Assembly (NCBI RefSeq): GCF_000485595.1
Contig: NW_014577290.1
Location: 182,893 to 214,531 of the forward strand
Direction of reading: 5' to 3'
Origin: Priapulus caudatus
Lineage: Eukaryota; Priapulida; Priapulimorpha; Priapulimorphida; Priapulidae
DNA length: 31,639 bases
The position numbers and the translations under genes were made by a program. Below the pieces are notes generated by a model, which saw only the letters and a list, made by a program, of their open reading frames with translations, was not told where the DNA came from and did not search any database. Shown piece after piece: positions 1 through 9,336 of the stretch (its first letter is position 1; every line of letters starts with the position of its first letter).

Positions 1-274
1 AATATCCTCCGCTAATAAATAACCAACACACTGTGTGCGAGAGAGAGAGAGGAGAGAGAGGAGAGAACGAGGAGAGAGAGAGAGACGAGATGAGTACAGG
101 ACGAGACAGGCGAGAGAGGAGAGGAGAGAGCAGAGAGCAGAGAGAGAGAGAGGAAGAGGAGGAGCGGAGAGAGAGAGAGAGAGAGGAGACGACGAGCAGA
201 GAGAAGGAGAGAGGAGAGAGAGACGAAGAACCGAGAGATGAAGAGAGCAGGAGAGAGAGGAGAGAGAGAGAAGA
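1..274. repeat. GA-rich low-complexity tract
   Basis: From about position 38 the sequence is almost pure GAGA/GGAGAG purine DNA with scattered C and T. The long Arg/Glu-rich readings on the plus strand and Ser/Leu-rich readings on the minus strand are simple translations of this tract, not genes. A shorter, cleaner (GA)n tract sits at the same place in front of the second copy of the following module, so the tract is part of the duplicated unit. The irregular interruptions look like a poorly resolved microsatellite. Confidence 0.85.
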
Positions 275-2279
275 AATTTAGGGGTATCCAATTCAAGATT
301 TGGTATTTACTCATTCACCGCACCATAAATTGAATTTTCGCGCCCTCTAAAGAATTTTTGTATATGTAAGTAGAAATTGTATATGTTAATATTATATAGG
401 TAAAATTATAGTAGGCCTATATGCAACCAGACTCGTATTTATAGTGTAGCCAAAATTCTACGCGTGAGAGCGCGAAATATTTACTTCAACTTATTAAGTA
501 GGTCTCGTTACTATAGTTAGATCCAGTGTGTGGCTCAATGCAAGAAATGAAGTAACAACACACAACTATTCTTTGGTTGTGTGTATAGTGTAAAACTGCG
601 CAGACGCTCTAGGGCTACACCATACTCGCGCAAATACTATAAGGCCAAGAATCACCAGATAACGTATAATAAATGCAGCTAGTCATTCATGGACATCAGT
701 TGAATTAAAGGCCTACCAAACGGCTGCCACACCGACCAGCATAAAACACGAAAAAACGATGTCAAAAAGTAGAGGGAATATTATGCCGTCAACAAAAATC
801 TTACCTGTTGTTTTGACAACAACCTCAAAATCGTTTACGCGGTGTTTCATTCTCTGTGGACGGTATAAAAACATCGATCACTCAAGGGTACATTGAAGTT
901 CAAAATTACAATCACCGAATTACATATAATTTAACGGATAAATCATATATTCATAATCTACTTATAAAGGTACAAAGGAAAGTGATGGGATAGCGCAACA
1001 AATACCTTCTGGCGTCAATCAATCCTCTGTTATTATTCAGATCGCGCCTGCAGTATAAATTTTGCCATGGTCCAGTTATCACTATATCGCGTGCGCGCCC
1101 ATCACGCGCCGGCGGCGCGTTACAGGTTCCGCCCGCTGTGCCGTTTCACGTCGAGGACTACTTTCGTAGGCCTACGCCCCGTTACGACGCCGCGTTAACG
1201 GAATCACCCGCTATCAGAAAATGTTAGATATTTTCGGCCGATTATTTACGCGGCGGAAGATTCCGACTGGCAAAATTCCTCGTCTTGCCGTGTCCGCGCG
1301 TATTTTGTCGCACGCGATCGATTTTTTTAAACCATCGGACGTGTTTGTGAGTATTTCATGTGATGGACATATGTGATTTCCGATCGAGTAGGGTTACGCG
1401 TACGCTCTCAAATTGTACGTGTGCCTCTTCGTGATCGGGCTATAAATTTGCTGCCGATTTTAATCGTCGCGACCGCGCGAAAAATAACGCTCGTTGTGCC
1501 CCTGCTTTAGATCATAGGAATACCTACAGTAGATTCTCACAGACTTAAAACGCAATCATAATAATAATAATGAATATAGCTTTACTAGTCAGACTAATAT
1601 TCTCTATATGTTCTGCTGCACGAACTATTTGTCACGTAACCGGGCGTACGCTAAATTCGCTTATACGATAATATGAAATATTAATGACTATATAGCGGGC
1701 CTACGTTACTCGCGGTACCGAAATGAAAATCTTCGCTCTCACGTAATTTTTCAAAAGAATGATTAGCGATTTATTTACACCAAAAGCATTTGTTCAATCG
1801 CCGTAAACACAATATGTACTTTGTAATAAAATGTGTTTGCCCAGCTAGACACTTGACAACCACGTCGGGAGCCGCGTCATCGTTGGACACGTGCAACTGG
1901 TACCGACCTGCTCGCATTATACACAGTTCTTCTTGCATGTGCGTGTTTCTTACATCAGCTATAATAAAACATGTACCTGGTAGTATACTAGGACACGGGG
2001 ATAATCCCCGTGTCGAGTTATAGCCTACTCCAGGTACATGTTGTTTATTTATCTCAGAGCGGTAAAAAGAGAAACACATACACCTTAAACGAGGTACGTT
2101 ATAAAATCCGCCTTACTGGTCAGCAGCATATACCTACACCCGAACCACAAGATATTCGCTTACCCGGCAAATTAACAGAATGATTAATGTTAATTATGAT
2201 TTACAGCTTAAAGCAAATCCCCCTCTTTATCGTTAATTCCAACATTAGCTGATGATGTTTGGCCGGCCAAAATACGTTA
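275..2279 (+). repeat. ~2.0 kb duplicated module, copy 1
   Basis: This stretch aligns end to end with 4178-6054. It starts at TTTAGGGGTATCCAATTC and ends at AATACGTTA just after a GTTAATTCCAACATT block. The two copies differ mainly by one- or two-base insertions and deletions spread over the whole length, with few clean substitutions, and copy 1 is about 130 bp longer. No intact gene is present; the region equivalent to the 93-codon frame of copy 2 is broken by indels near 1222-1506. The boundaries resemble neither LTRs nor simple terminal inverted repeats. It may be an old mobile element, a segmental duplication of upstream DNA, or a second haplotype or uncorrected long-read copy. Confidence 0.8.
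1961..2052. repeat. Long palindrome in module copy 1
   Basis: An inverted repeat is centred on GACACGGGGATAATCCCCGTGTC, with outer arms ACATGTACCTGG and CCAGGTACATGT. The same structure is more regular in copy 2. It would form a long hairpin. Confidence 0.8.
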
Positions 2280-2674
2280 GACGTCAGTGTAATGCGAGTG
2301 AAACTGTCGAGCGCGGACCAGTCTATCTGCTCGCTGGCTCGAGCTGGCTTGCGGCAACTGTACGCGTACTGTACTAGTACTACTACTCTCTAGTACTAGT
2401 ACTACCATGGCCCAATTTAGACATGTGGAGGCCCGTGGGCAACTATCATTTGTGGAGGCCCACCCGACCTTGGAAAGAATACTAAAAACTAAAAGGTAAC
2501 AAGACATTGATACATATCATGTGTATAGGGCTATCTTGCAAAATAAAAAAGTTAACTGCAATATGGGTTATGCCGCTATGCCTTTTGATGTAAGATGTAA
2601 AATGCGCACAATAATGGTTTGGTTTTGATTGATACGGGTTGCGTGCATGTCATTTCAGGTCAGCCTATATTTTT
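2280..2674. other. Spacer with small CTAGTAC inverted repeat
   Basis: No exon or known element is recognised. Positions about 2371-2403 contain GTACTAGTAC motifs in both orientations around ACTACTCTC, and GTGGAGGCCC occurs twice shortly after. The minus-strand 76-codon frame here has no recognisable feature. Confidence 0.5.
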
Positions 2675-3492
2675 AGCTCACCTTGACATCGTCAAGCTGA
2701 GCTATTGCCATGGGTCGTCGTCCGTCATACGTCCGTCCGGTTAGCTCACCTTGACATCGTCAAGCTGAGCTATTGCCATGGGTCGTCGTACGTCCGTCCG
2801 TCCGTCCGTCCGTCAACATTTGGCTACGGTCAACCATAACTTAGGAGCCGTTTGACCCACATGTTTGAAATTGGGTATAGTTGTTACTGCTATGCTCCCA
2901 TATTGAACGTCCTATTTTGGAGCACGCCAGTCGACGTACTTTCGAGCCATGGCAATTTTTTGGCAAAAATTGGAATTGCCATTAGTCAGTTCAGGTTCAA
3001 CGGATTTTGCTCATTTTAGGTATGTGAATGAATAAGGGCTAGGGGTTTTGATATTTGAAAAAAAATTATGCAAATTAGGTAGGTTTTGGCAATTATATAG
3101 CATATTATGTAGACACGATAACAGATAACAGTCTGTGGTAAGTGTCACACTCGTCTGGTTCGTTTTACAAGATTTCATTGACAATATCTTTAATCCAAAT
3201 TGGTATTTCCTCTCCACCCTGCTGATAAAACGTCTATATTAGAGTAAAGATTTACAAAACATGTCGGAATGCAGCATAACCTATTTATTTCAAACGCCAT
3301 CGCTACAAAGCGGGTATAGCGCCATCTACGGTCACAAATTGTGATTCATTTTGGTTTATAAATTATTATTGCGATATACAGATGGCAATCGTTTCTATAA
3401 TGTACGTCGATGGTTGCTCAATTAAAACTGACTTCTTCTTACTCACTCATTTGTGTTTTTTTGTGGTGAGCTACAGTGTCATTGACACTTTC
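2675..3492 (+). repeat. Hairpin/GTCCGTCC dispersed repeat, copy 1
   Basis: It begins with a hairpin in which AGCTCACCTTGAC is answered by GTCAAGCTGAGCT, followed by GGGTCGTCGTCCGTC. This 68-bp unit is immediately repeated at 2743, then comes (GTCC)n and GTCAACATTTGG. Related starts occur at 7913 and 16000. The right end is inferred at GGTGAGCT followed by the small hairpin AGTGTCATTGACACT, because the other copies also end in a GATGAGC block plus a short hairpin. The superfamily is uncertain; it is probably a non-autonomous DNA transposon. Confidence 0.6.
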
Positions 3493-4146
3493 ATTATGAG
3501 TAACACATCGATAAGAATTTTAATAAATTTATGATAACTTGCACCTTTGTACATAGCACAACACTCCTGACCATTTGGGACTATGGCACGTGACCTAGCA
3601 CAGGTGAAACATGGGCAGTGCACTGCACATATGATGAGTCCAGACATCTCATTTCTGTCTTTTTGGCTGCGTGTACATTGTATGATGAGAAACTAGTGAG
3701 CCAACGGCGTGCATGCCATTGCCTGATAGGCAAGCATGTGCTAGCATGTGTTAGGAGAAACGATCGATAGGACAAACCAGGGATGGTTTGATTGTTTATG
3801 TTTGTTTAAGCAGTGATTGGCAAATGTTATATTAGCATGCCCTGTAGAGGGCCCTGTTTGGGCAAAATCTTTTTATTGTGAAGTCATTTGACACTGTATG
3901 AAAGATTTTAAGTCTGTTTAAGTTGCATCTTAGCGTAGGCTGAACGGAGGAATATGGGTTGACCTATATGGCACTCGTCACCTTTTATAGGCAACTAGCT
4001 GCGGGTACCCGCTGCGCTGGGTAAAATCGTGCTACCAATTTATACTACTAATAATGGGACACAATAGGAACATTGGGTAAAAATCGACAATAACATTGCA
4101 CACAATATCAATATTTAGAAATCAGTCTAATAAGATAATAAGCATG

Positions 4147-4148
<2 letters not shown>
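3493..4148. other. Intergenic spacer, no gene seen
   Basis: No exon-like or family-like signal is recognised. The block near 3990-4025, AGCTGCGGGTACCCGCTG, is a short GC-rich palindrome and may be the edge of an unidentified dispersed repeat. Confidence 0.45.

Positions 4149-4178
<30 letters not shown>
4149..4178. repeat. (GA)n microsatellite
   Basis: An almost perfect GA dinucleotide run lies directly in front of module copy 2, matching the larger GA tract in front of copy 1. Confidence 0.95.
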
Positions 4179-4181
<3 letters not shown>

Positions 4182-5064
4182 TAGGGGTATCCAATTCCAA
4201 GATTTTGTTTACTCATTCACCGCCCCATAATGAATTTTCCGCGCCCCTCTAAAGAATTTGTATATGTAAGGTAGAATTGTATATGTTAATATTATATAGT
4301 AAAAATATAGTAGGCCTATATGCAACCAGACTCGTATTATAGTGTAGCAAATCTACGCGTGAGGCGGAAATATTTACTCACTTATAAGTAGCCGTCGTAC
4401 TATAGTTAGTCAGTGTTGGTACAATGCAAAATGAAGTAAACACACAAACTAATCTTGGTTGTGTGTATATGTAAAATGCGCAGACCTCTAGGCCTACACA
4501 TACTCGCCAAATACTATAAGCACAACTCACACAGAACGTAATAATAATGCAGCTAGTCATTCATGGACCAACAGTGAATTAAAGGCCTACCAAACGCTGC
4601 CACGACCCAGCCAAAAACACGAAAAAACGATGTCAAAAAGTAAGGGGAATATTATGCGTCAACAAAAATCTTACCTGTTGTTTTTGACAAAACCCTCCAA
4701 AATCGTTTACGCGGGTGTGCATTCTGTGACGGTATAAAAACATCGATCACTCAAGGGTACATTGAAGTTCAAAATATACAATCACCAATTACATAATATA
4801 TACGGATTAAATTCATATATTCTAAATTATTATAAAAGGTACAAGGAAAGTGATGGGATAGCGAACAAAATACCTTCGGGGTCATCAATCCTCTGTTATT
4901 ATTGCAGATCGAGCTGCAGTATTTAAATTTGCCATGGTCCAGTTATCACGTATGGGCGCGCGCGCGCGCGCGCGTTACAGGTTCGCCCGTGTGCCCGTTC
5001 ACGTCGACGACTATTTCGTAGGCCTACGCCCGTACGACGCCCGTACGAATCACCCGTATCAAAA

Positions 5065-5346
5065 ATGTTAGATATTTTCGGCCGATTATTTACGCCGGCG
5101 GAAGATCCGCTGGCAAATTCGCTCGTCTGCCCGTGTCCGGCGTATTTTGTCGAGCGATCGATTTTTTTAAACCAATCGGACGTGTTGTTGATATCATGTG
5201 ATGCATCATGTGATTCCGTCGAGTGGCGTACGCGTACGCTCTCAAATTTGCTACGTGTGCCTCTTCGTGATCGGGCGTATAAATTTGCTGGCGATTTTAA
5301 TCGTCGCGACCGGGCGAAAAAATACGCTCGTGTGCCCCTGCTTTAG
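5065..5346 (+). other. 93-codon open frame inside module copy 2
   Basis: The frame starts MLDIFGRLFTPAEDPLANS and ends RAKKYARVPLL followed by a TAG. It is GC-richer and more CpG-rich than its surroundings. The frame stays open upstream of this ATG (it reads RRPYESPVSK before it), so the start is arbitrary. The equivalent stretch in copy 1 is frameshifted several times. I recognise no domain. It could be a remnant of an element-encoded protein or chance openness in CpG-rich DNA. Similarity of its beginning to the fragment at 19796-19832 shows only that the DNA is repeated. Confidence 0.3.
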
Positions 5347-5765
5347 ATCATAGGAATACCTACAGTAATCTCACAGACTAACGAATCATAAAAATAATAA
5401 TTAATATAGCCTACTAGTCAGACTAATATCTCTATATGTTTCTGTGCAACGAATATTTGTCACAGTAACCGGCGTACGTAAATTCGCTTATACGTAATAT
5501 GAATATTATGACTATATAGGGGCCTACGTTACTCGCGGTACGAAATGAAAATTCGCTCTCACGTAATTTTTCAAAAGAATGATTACGATTTTATTACACA
5601 AAAAGCATTTTGCTCAATCGCCGTAAACAACAATGATGTACTTTGTAATAAATGTGTTTGCCAGCTGACACTGACAACACGTCGGACGGGTCATCGTTGA
5701 CACGTGCAATGTACCGCTGTCGCATTATACACAGTCTTCTTGCATGTGCGTGTTTCTACAATCAC

Positions 5766-5852
5766 ATAAATAACACATGTACCTGGAGTATACTAGACAC
5801 GGGGATATCCCCGTGTCGAGTATAGCCTACTCCAGGTACATGTGTTATTTAT
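5766..5852. repeat. Near-perfect 87-bp palindrome in module copy 2
   Basis: The arms begin ATAAATAACACATGTACC and end GGTACATGTGTTATTTAT. The centre is GACACGGGGATATCCCCGTG, symmetric about position 5806/5807. The right arm carries a few extra bases near 5819-5830. Conservation of the same palindrome in copy 1 suggests it is a structural part of the element. Confidence 0.9.
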
Positions 5853-6320
5853 CTCAAGAGCGTAAAAAGAGAAAATACACCTTAAACGGGTACCGTATAA
5901 AATTCGCCTACTGGTCAGAGCATATAGACTAACGAACACACAGATATTCGATACCGGCAAAATTAACAATGATAATGTTAATTATTGATTTACATTAAAG
6001 CATCTCTATCGTTAATTCCAACATTCTGAATGATGTTTGGCCGCAAATACGTTATTTCAGAAATGATTATTTGAGTAGCCGTTGCCTCGATCAAATAGAA
6101 TTCCAAAAATTATCACCAATACCGAATTTAGCAAGATAGTTTTATTTTTCTACAAACAATAAAAAGAATAAAGCAGATATTTTTTCCACATTTTTTGACT
6201 CAGGTTCGAATAATTTCATGTGTTGCTAAAAAGCTACAGGATTTTATACGAAGAATTGAATTAAGTTACAATTAACACTTGAAATATTGAAATGTTCATA
6301 TTATATATATGTATATATAA

Positions 6321-6361
6321 CAGGAGTAGATAATAGGGATTACTACTATTATCTACTCCTG
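6321..6361. repeat. Perfect 16-bp-arm hairpin
   Basis: CAGGAGTAGATAATAG (6321-6336) is answered exactly by CTATTATCTACTCCTG (6346-6361) around a 9-base loop. Weaker AT-rich pairing continues on both sides. Confidence 0.9.
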
Positions 6362-6460
6362 ATATATAATGTACATATATAATATGAAAATTCCAAATAT
6401 ATATATATTATATGATATATATATATATATATATATAATATAATATTATATAGAATAATA

Positions 6461-6506
6461 CAGGAGTCTATCAATATATTCTATATAGTCTATTGATAGA
6501 CTCCTG
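6461..6506. repeat. Second perfect 16-bp-arm hairpin
   Basis: CAGGAGTCTATCAATA (6461-6476) is answered exactly by TATTGATAGACTCCTG (6491-6506) around a 14-base loop. It shares CAGGAGT at the arm tip with the hairpin 100 bp upstream, but the rest of the arm differs. Confidence 0.9.
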
Positions 6507-6829
6507 ATAATAATATAGTAGATGCGTGTTCTAACATAATGTAGAACTTTTATAAATATTCAGCAAATGTTACCTTAGCTAAATGATGTCATAATAAACT
6601 ATATAAATGTCCTTCAACATCCGACAGTAAATGAATGATACTAATACTATAAATGGTATTATTACAATGATAATACTATGTGTGCATATTTTGGTCACAA
6701 TGTGATTAATCTTGCAAGGGGATGGCGCCACTATCGCAGTTGTTGTGTCGAAATAGTAGCAGCTGAGTACTTGTTACGCACTTTACGAAGTTTTTTTTAT
6801 AGTTTCTTTATTTATTATATACGGACAAT

Positions 6830-6922
6830 ATGAGGGTTAAAAAGGTCTTATTTGTATTTGGATTTGTAGGAGCTGTCTCTATACTTATCTTAGATTTTTA
6901 CTGGCTTGTTCATGGAGCTACG
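6830..6922 (+). CDS. MGAT4C: MGAT4C-like glycosyltransferase, exon 1 (signal anchor)
   Basis: The exon encodes 31 residues starting MRVKKVLFVF. A short basic head (RVKK) is followed by about 20 hydrophobic residues (roughly 6-27), the expected type II Golgi signal anchor. The start has A at -3 and an in-frame stop 27 bp upstream. The chosen donor is ACG|GTAAAT at 6923. The better-looking GTAAGT seven bases later (6930) would put exon 2 in a frame that hits TGA at once, so it is rejected. With the first donor the exon ends in phase 0, matching exon 2. The assignment rests on anchor chemistry, splice phase and an expected N-terminal length close to that of vertebrate MGAT4C; the residues themselves are not conserved. 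The gene's 5' UTR is not delimited. Confidence 0.6.
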
Positions 6923-7019
6923 GTAAATGGTAAGTTCGAGATCTCTGAGTGAGCATTAGTCTGATTAGATTAGACAGTGATAGTGATATCAGATATCATC
7001 ATCATGTACTACTGCTCAT

Positions 7020-7236
7020 AGGGTCTATGTCCCCCAGGGTACTGCCGGAACGTACCCTGGGTGCGGTCCGGTATACCGGAAGGTACCCTGGTAACTATCT
7101 GATATGGTTAGGGTTACGGTTAGGGAGTAGGCGTAGGCGACTCCCTAGACTCGTTAGCGGAGTAGGCGAGGTACGGTCCGGCATATTAGATAGTACCAGG
7201 GTACGTTCCGGCAGTACCTTGGGGGACATAGACCCT
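7020..7236. mobile_element. Foldback MITE carrying telomere-like repeats, copy A
   Basis: Terminal inverted repeats of about 41 bp start AGGGTCTATGTCCCCCAGGG (7020 onward) and end with the complement CTTGGGGGACATAGACCCT (to 7236). They are nearly identical along their length and include GTACTGCCGGAACGTACC. The centre contains GGTTAGGGTTACGGTTAGGG and an inner palindrome around GGAGTAGGCGTAGGCGACTCC. CTCA lies just outside both ends, but it does so in copy B too, so it may belong to the element rather than be a target duplication. No coding capacity. Confidence 0.85.
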
Positions 7237-7912
7237 CTCAATTCAATTCAATTCAATTCAAAAAAATTATTTATCACCACAATTAGCAAAGATACAATGA
7301 TACAGAAAACATTAATGTGAGGGGTGAAGGGGTAGCGAAAGTCCATAGGGTCATCGAGTCAGCTATCCCTTTATATGTACAGTAGACATAATATTGAGCA
7401 CTAGATATTCGTGGTATTGCAAATTAGGAAAAGTTGAGATAAATTTGCAAATAGAAGTAGTAATGGTGCAGTATATACAGTGATAACAAACAAGAACAGT
7501 AATCAGTTTACAGTAAAGTAGGCTACCATAAATAATTTCGTACAGATGAATATATATGAATTTGATAACTTAAGTTGAGATTAGGATAATTCACATCTTG
7601 GGTACAGTATATACAGAACAGGCATAAAAAAAAAATATATATACTAATTCAAAAGAAACATTTATACGAGCCGTAATAATATTTAATAAGTACATTCCGC
7701 AAGAAGCTGGCTATTACCTGATACTCACCGAATAGTCGTTGAGTATTACGACTAGTGTACGACACAGCTGTACTGACTAGTGTATCAGTCGTAAGACTTG
7801 ACAGATTAGTTTGACTTTGCTAGTGTTAGTTAAGTGCATGATTACGTCCCTGTGAATGAAAGTAAGATTATTTAAAAAAGTATACGTGATAAAAATACAA
7901 TCATTGTTTTTA
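7237..7912 (-). repeat. Possible LINE 3' tail and AT-rich intron DNA
   Basis: Positions 7239-7260 are (AATTC)n followed by AAAAAAATTATTTATC. Read on the minus strand this is a 3' end with an A/T-rich tail of TTGAA units, as seen in CR1/L2-type LINEs. The body upstream (7262-7450) shows no reverse transcriptase, so the assignment is weak. The rest to 7912 is AT-rich with no recognised feature. Confidence 0.3.
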
Positions 7913-8178
7913 AGCTCATCTGACATAGTCAGATGCAGCTTGTAGAATCGCTTGATCGTCCGTCCGTCCGTCCGTCCGGTCGTCCGTCCGTCAACAGTTG
8001 GGCACAAATTTTAACCGCTCGACGTACGGTCACGATATTCGGCACATTGGGGGGATCGTCAAAACGAGAGTGTATGTGAACACATTTGGGACTAACAGGG
8101 TTTACTAGAATCCCACCACTCCACCACAGAGTCACCGCAGTAGACGTTAGATGAGCGCTGTCGCTCTGCGGCACTTGT
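7913..8178 (+). repeat. Hairpin/GTCCGTCC dispersed repeat, copy 2 (short form)
   Basis: It starts with the hairpin AGCTCATCTGACATAGTCAG and continues with (GTCC)n and GTCAACAGTTGGGCACAAAT. It ends at AGATGAGCGCTGTCGCTC plus TGCGGCACTTGT. The same start and end blocks bound the 1.06 kb copy at 16000-17055, so this copy is an internally deleted form. Confidence 0.75.
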
Positions 8179-8202
8179 ATTGAAAATCCCCATATTTACT
8201 TA

Positions 8203-9317
8203 TGTAGCGGTGGCACCGGACCCTCAGGTTCCCAGCAGGGTGGCTCCTTGGGAATCGGAGTGTGGGTTAATGTTCCGTGTTTGGGACTGTATAATTATTT
8301 GGGAAGTCTGCTGTTTATTAGTGTGCGTTTTCGTGGTGTTTTTCCGGCTCATCAATTAACGATGTAGATACACGAGTCCCTACATGGGGGCTGCCATGTT
8401 GTGTGCGGTAGTCCCCCCCCTGTAGCGGCCGTGAGTGGCGCAGGCCGTGTGAACAGCTGGTGTAGGGCCGTGTGAAGATACGGTACGCAGTTAGTTCGGC
8501 TCGGGAATCAGTTGAGGGAGAACTTGTAGGGCAGTTTGTCCCGGTAGCCGAGTGAGGGAGGACTCGTCAGGTAGTATGTAGCCTCGTCCACTCCGTGTGT
8601 ATGCATGGTGTGGGGTGGCCTGTGAGCTGTGTGTGGGGCGGGTATGGTGACAGTTAGCGTACGAGTACCCGTGGTAGAGAGGTACTGTTTGGTCACGGTT
8701 GTTTAGCGTGTGGCTTGCCTCATGGGTGAGAGAGACAGGCGCGTCGGTTACTTGGTGAGTAGGCACTGGCGTATTGTCCTGTTGTTGTGGGGCGAGTAAA
8801 TAATACAGTACTAGTAGTAGTCGAATATTAAATAAGTTGGTTTAATATTCCTAGACTAGAGTACGGGTATTGAGAAGTATTAACTCTCGTGCACGGCTGC
8901 ATGGGAGGAGAGGCTGCCGGTTACTGTAGGTCTTTGCCCAGCTGCGTTCATAGTTCATTCTAATTGTTTAACCTCTGTGCTTACCCTGGGTATGCACTTT
9001 TTATTCAACGTAACGTAAGGCCAGCAGGCAAGGGTGGGGTTACCCCGTTGTGGTGTCTGTGGTGTGTGTCGCCCCTTGTCTGGCCTGGTTGACTAACTCT
9101 ACGACGCACCGAATCGGAACACGGCGGAACGGGTTATTGCGGGAGCGCAGTAGCACTGAGGCGCTCAAGTGGCTAGCGGAGTCTGGGTGGCGACGATACA
9201 GCCGTTTCAACGCCTCCGGGCACAACAGGTGAGTGAGAAACACTAAGGTTGTTGCTAGTCACTAAGTATCGACCGGTGGCGCCATCCGGTGTCGCCGGGA
9301 GAGCACGAAACGCTACA
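8203..9317 (+). repeat. 5' LTR
   Basis: A 1115-bp repeat with the canonical 5'-TG...CA-3' ends (TGTAGC...GCTACA, a short terminal inversion). It is paired with the 3' LTR; several substitutions between them imply an insertion that is not recent. The open frames on its minus strand occur in both LTRs and have no recognised domain. Confidence 0.9.
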
Positions 9318-9318
9318 C

Positions 9319-9336
9319 TGGTGCCGTGCCCGTGAC
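9319..9336 (+). promoter_or_regulatory. Candidate primer-binding site
   Basis: TGGTGCCGTGCCCGTGAC begins one base after the 5' LTR and starts with TGG, the complement of a tRNA CCA tail. The matching tRNA was not identified. Confidence 0.6.

Larger units (their letters stand above)
4178..6054 (+). repeat. ~1.9 kb duplicated module, copy 2
   Basis: This is the second copy of the module at 275-2279, with the same order of blocks. It includes a (CG)n run near 4954-4974, a 93-codon open frame (5065-5346), and a long palindrome (5766-5852). A short block of it (CAAAAATGTTAG plus ATTTTCGGCCGATTATTTA) reappears at 19796-19832, so the module belongs to a dispersed family and is not only a local duplication. 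It ends about 775 bp before the first exon of the glycosyltransferase gene. No transposase-like domain is recognised. Confidence 0.8.
6055..6829. other. Upstream region of the glycosyltransferase gene
   Basis: AT-rich DNA between the duplicated module and the first coding exon. It contains the paired hairpins at 6321-6506 and a long AT microsatellite (about 6397-6452). No TATA-Inr pair with convincing spacing was identified. The last 170 bases are mixed in composition and could hold the 5' untranslated region. An in-frame TAG at 6800-6802 precedes the proposed start codon. Confidence 0.5.

Noticed and set aside
33-314. Arg/Glu-rich and Ser/Leu-rich open frames over the first 300 bases
   Set aside because: They are translations of a GA microsatellite on each strand.
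6930-6936. GTAAGT at 6930 as the exon 1 donor
   Set aside because: Stronger consensus, but joining it to 13348 gives an immediate TGA, and the next possible acceptor (after GAACAG) also gives a stop in exon 2.
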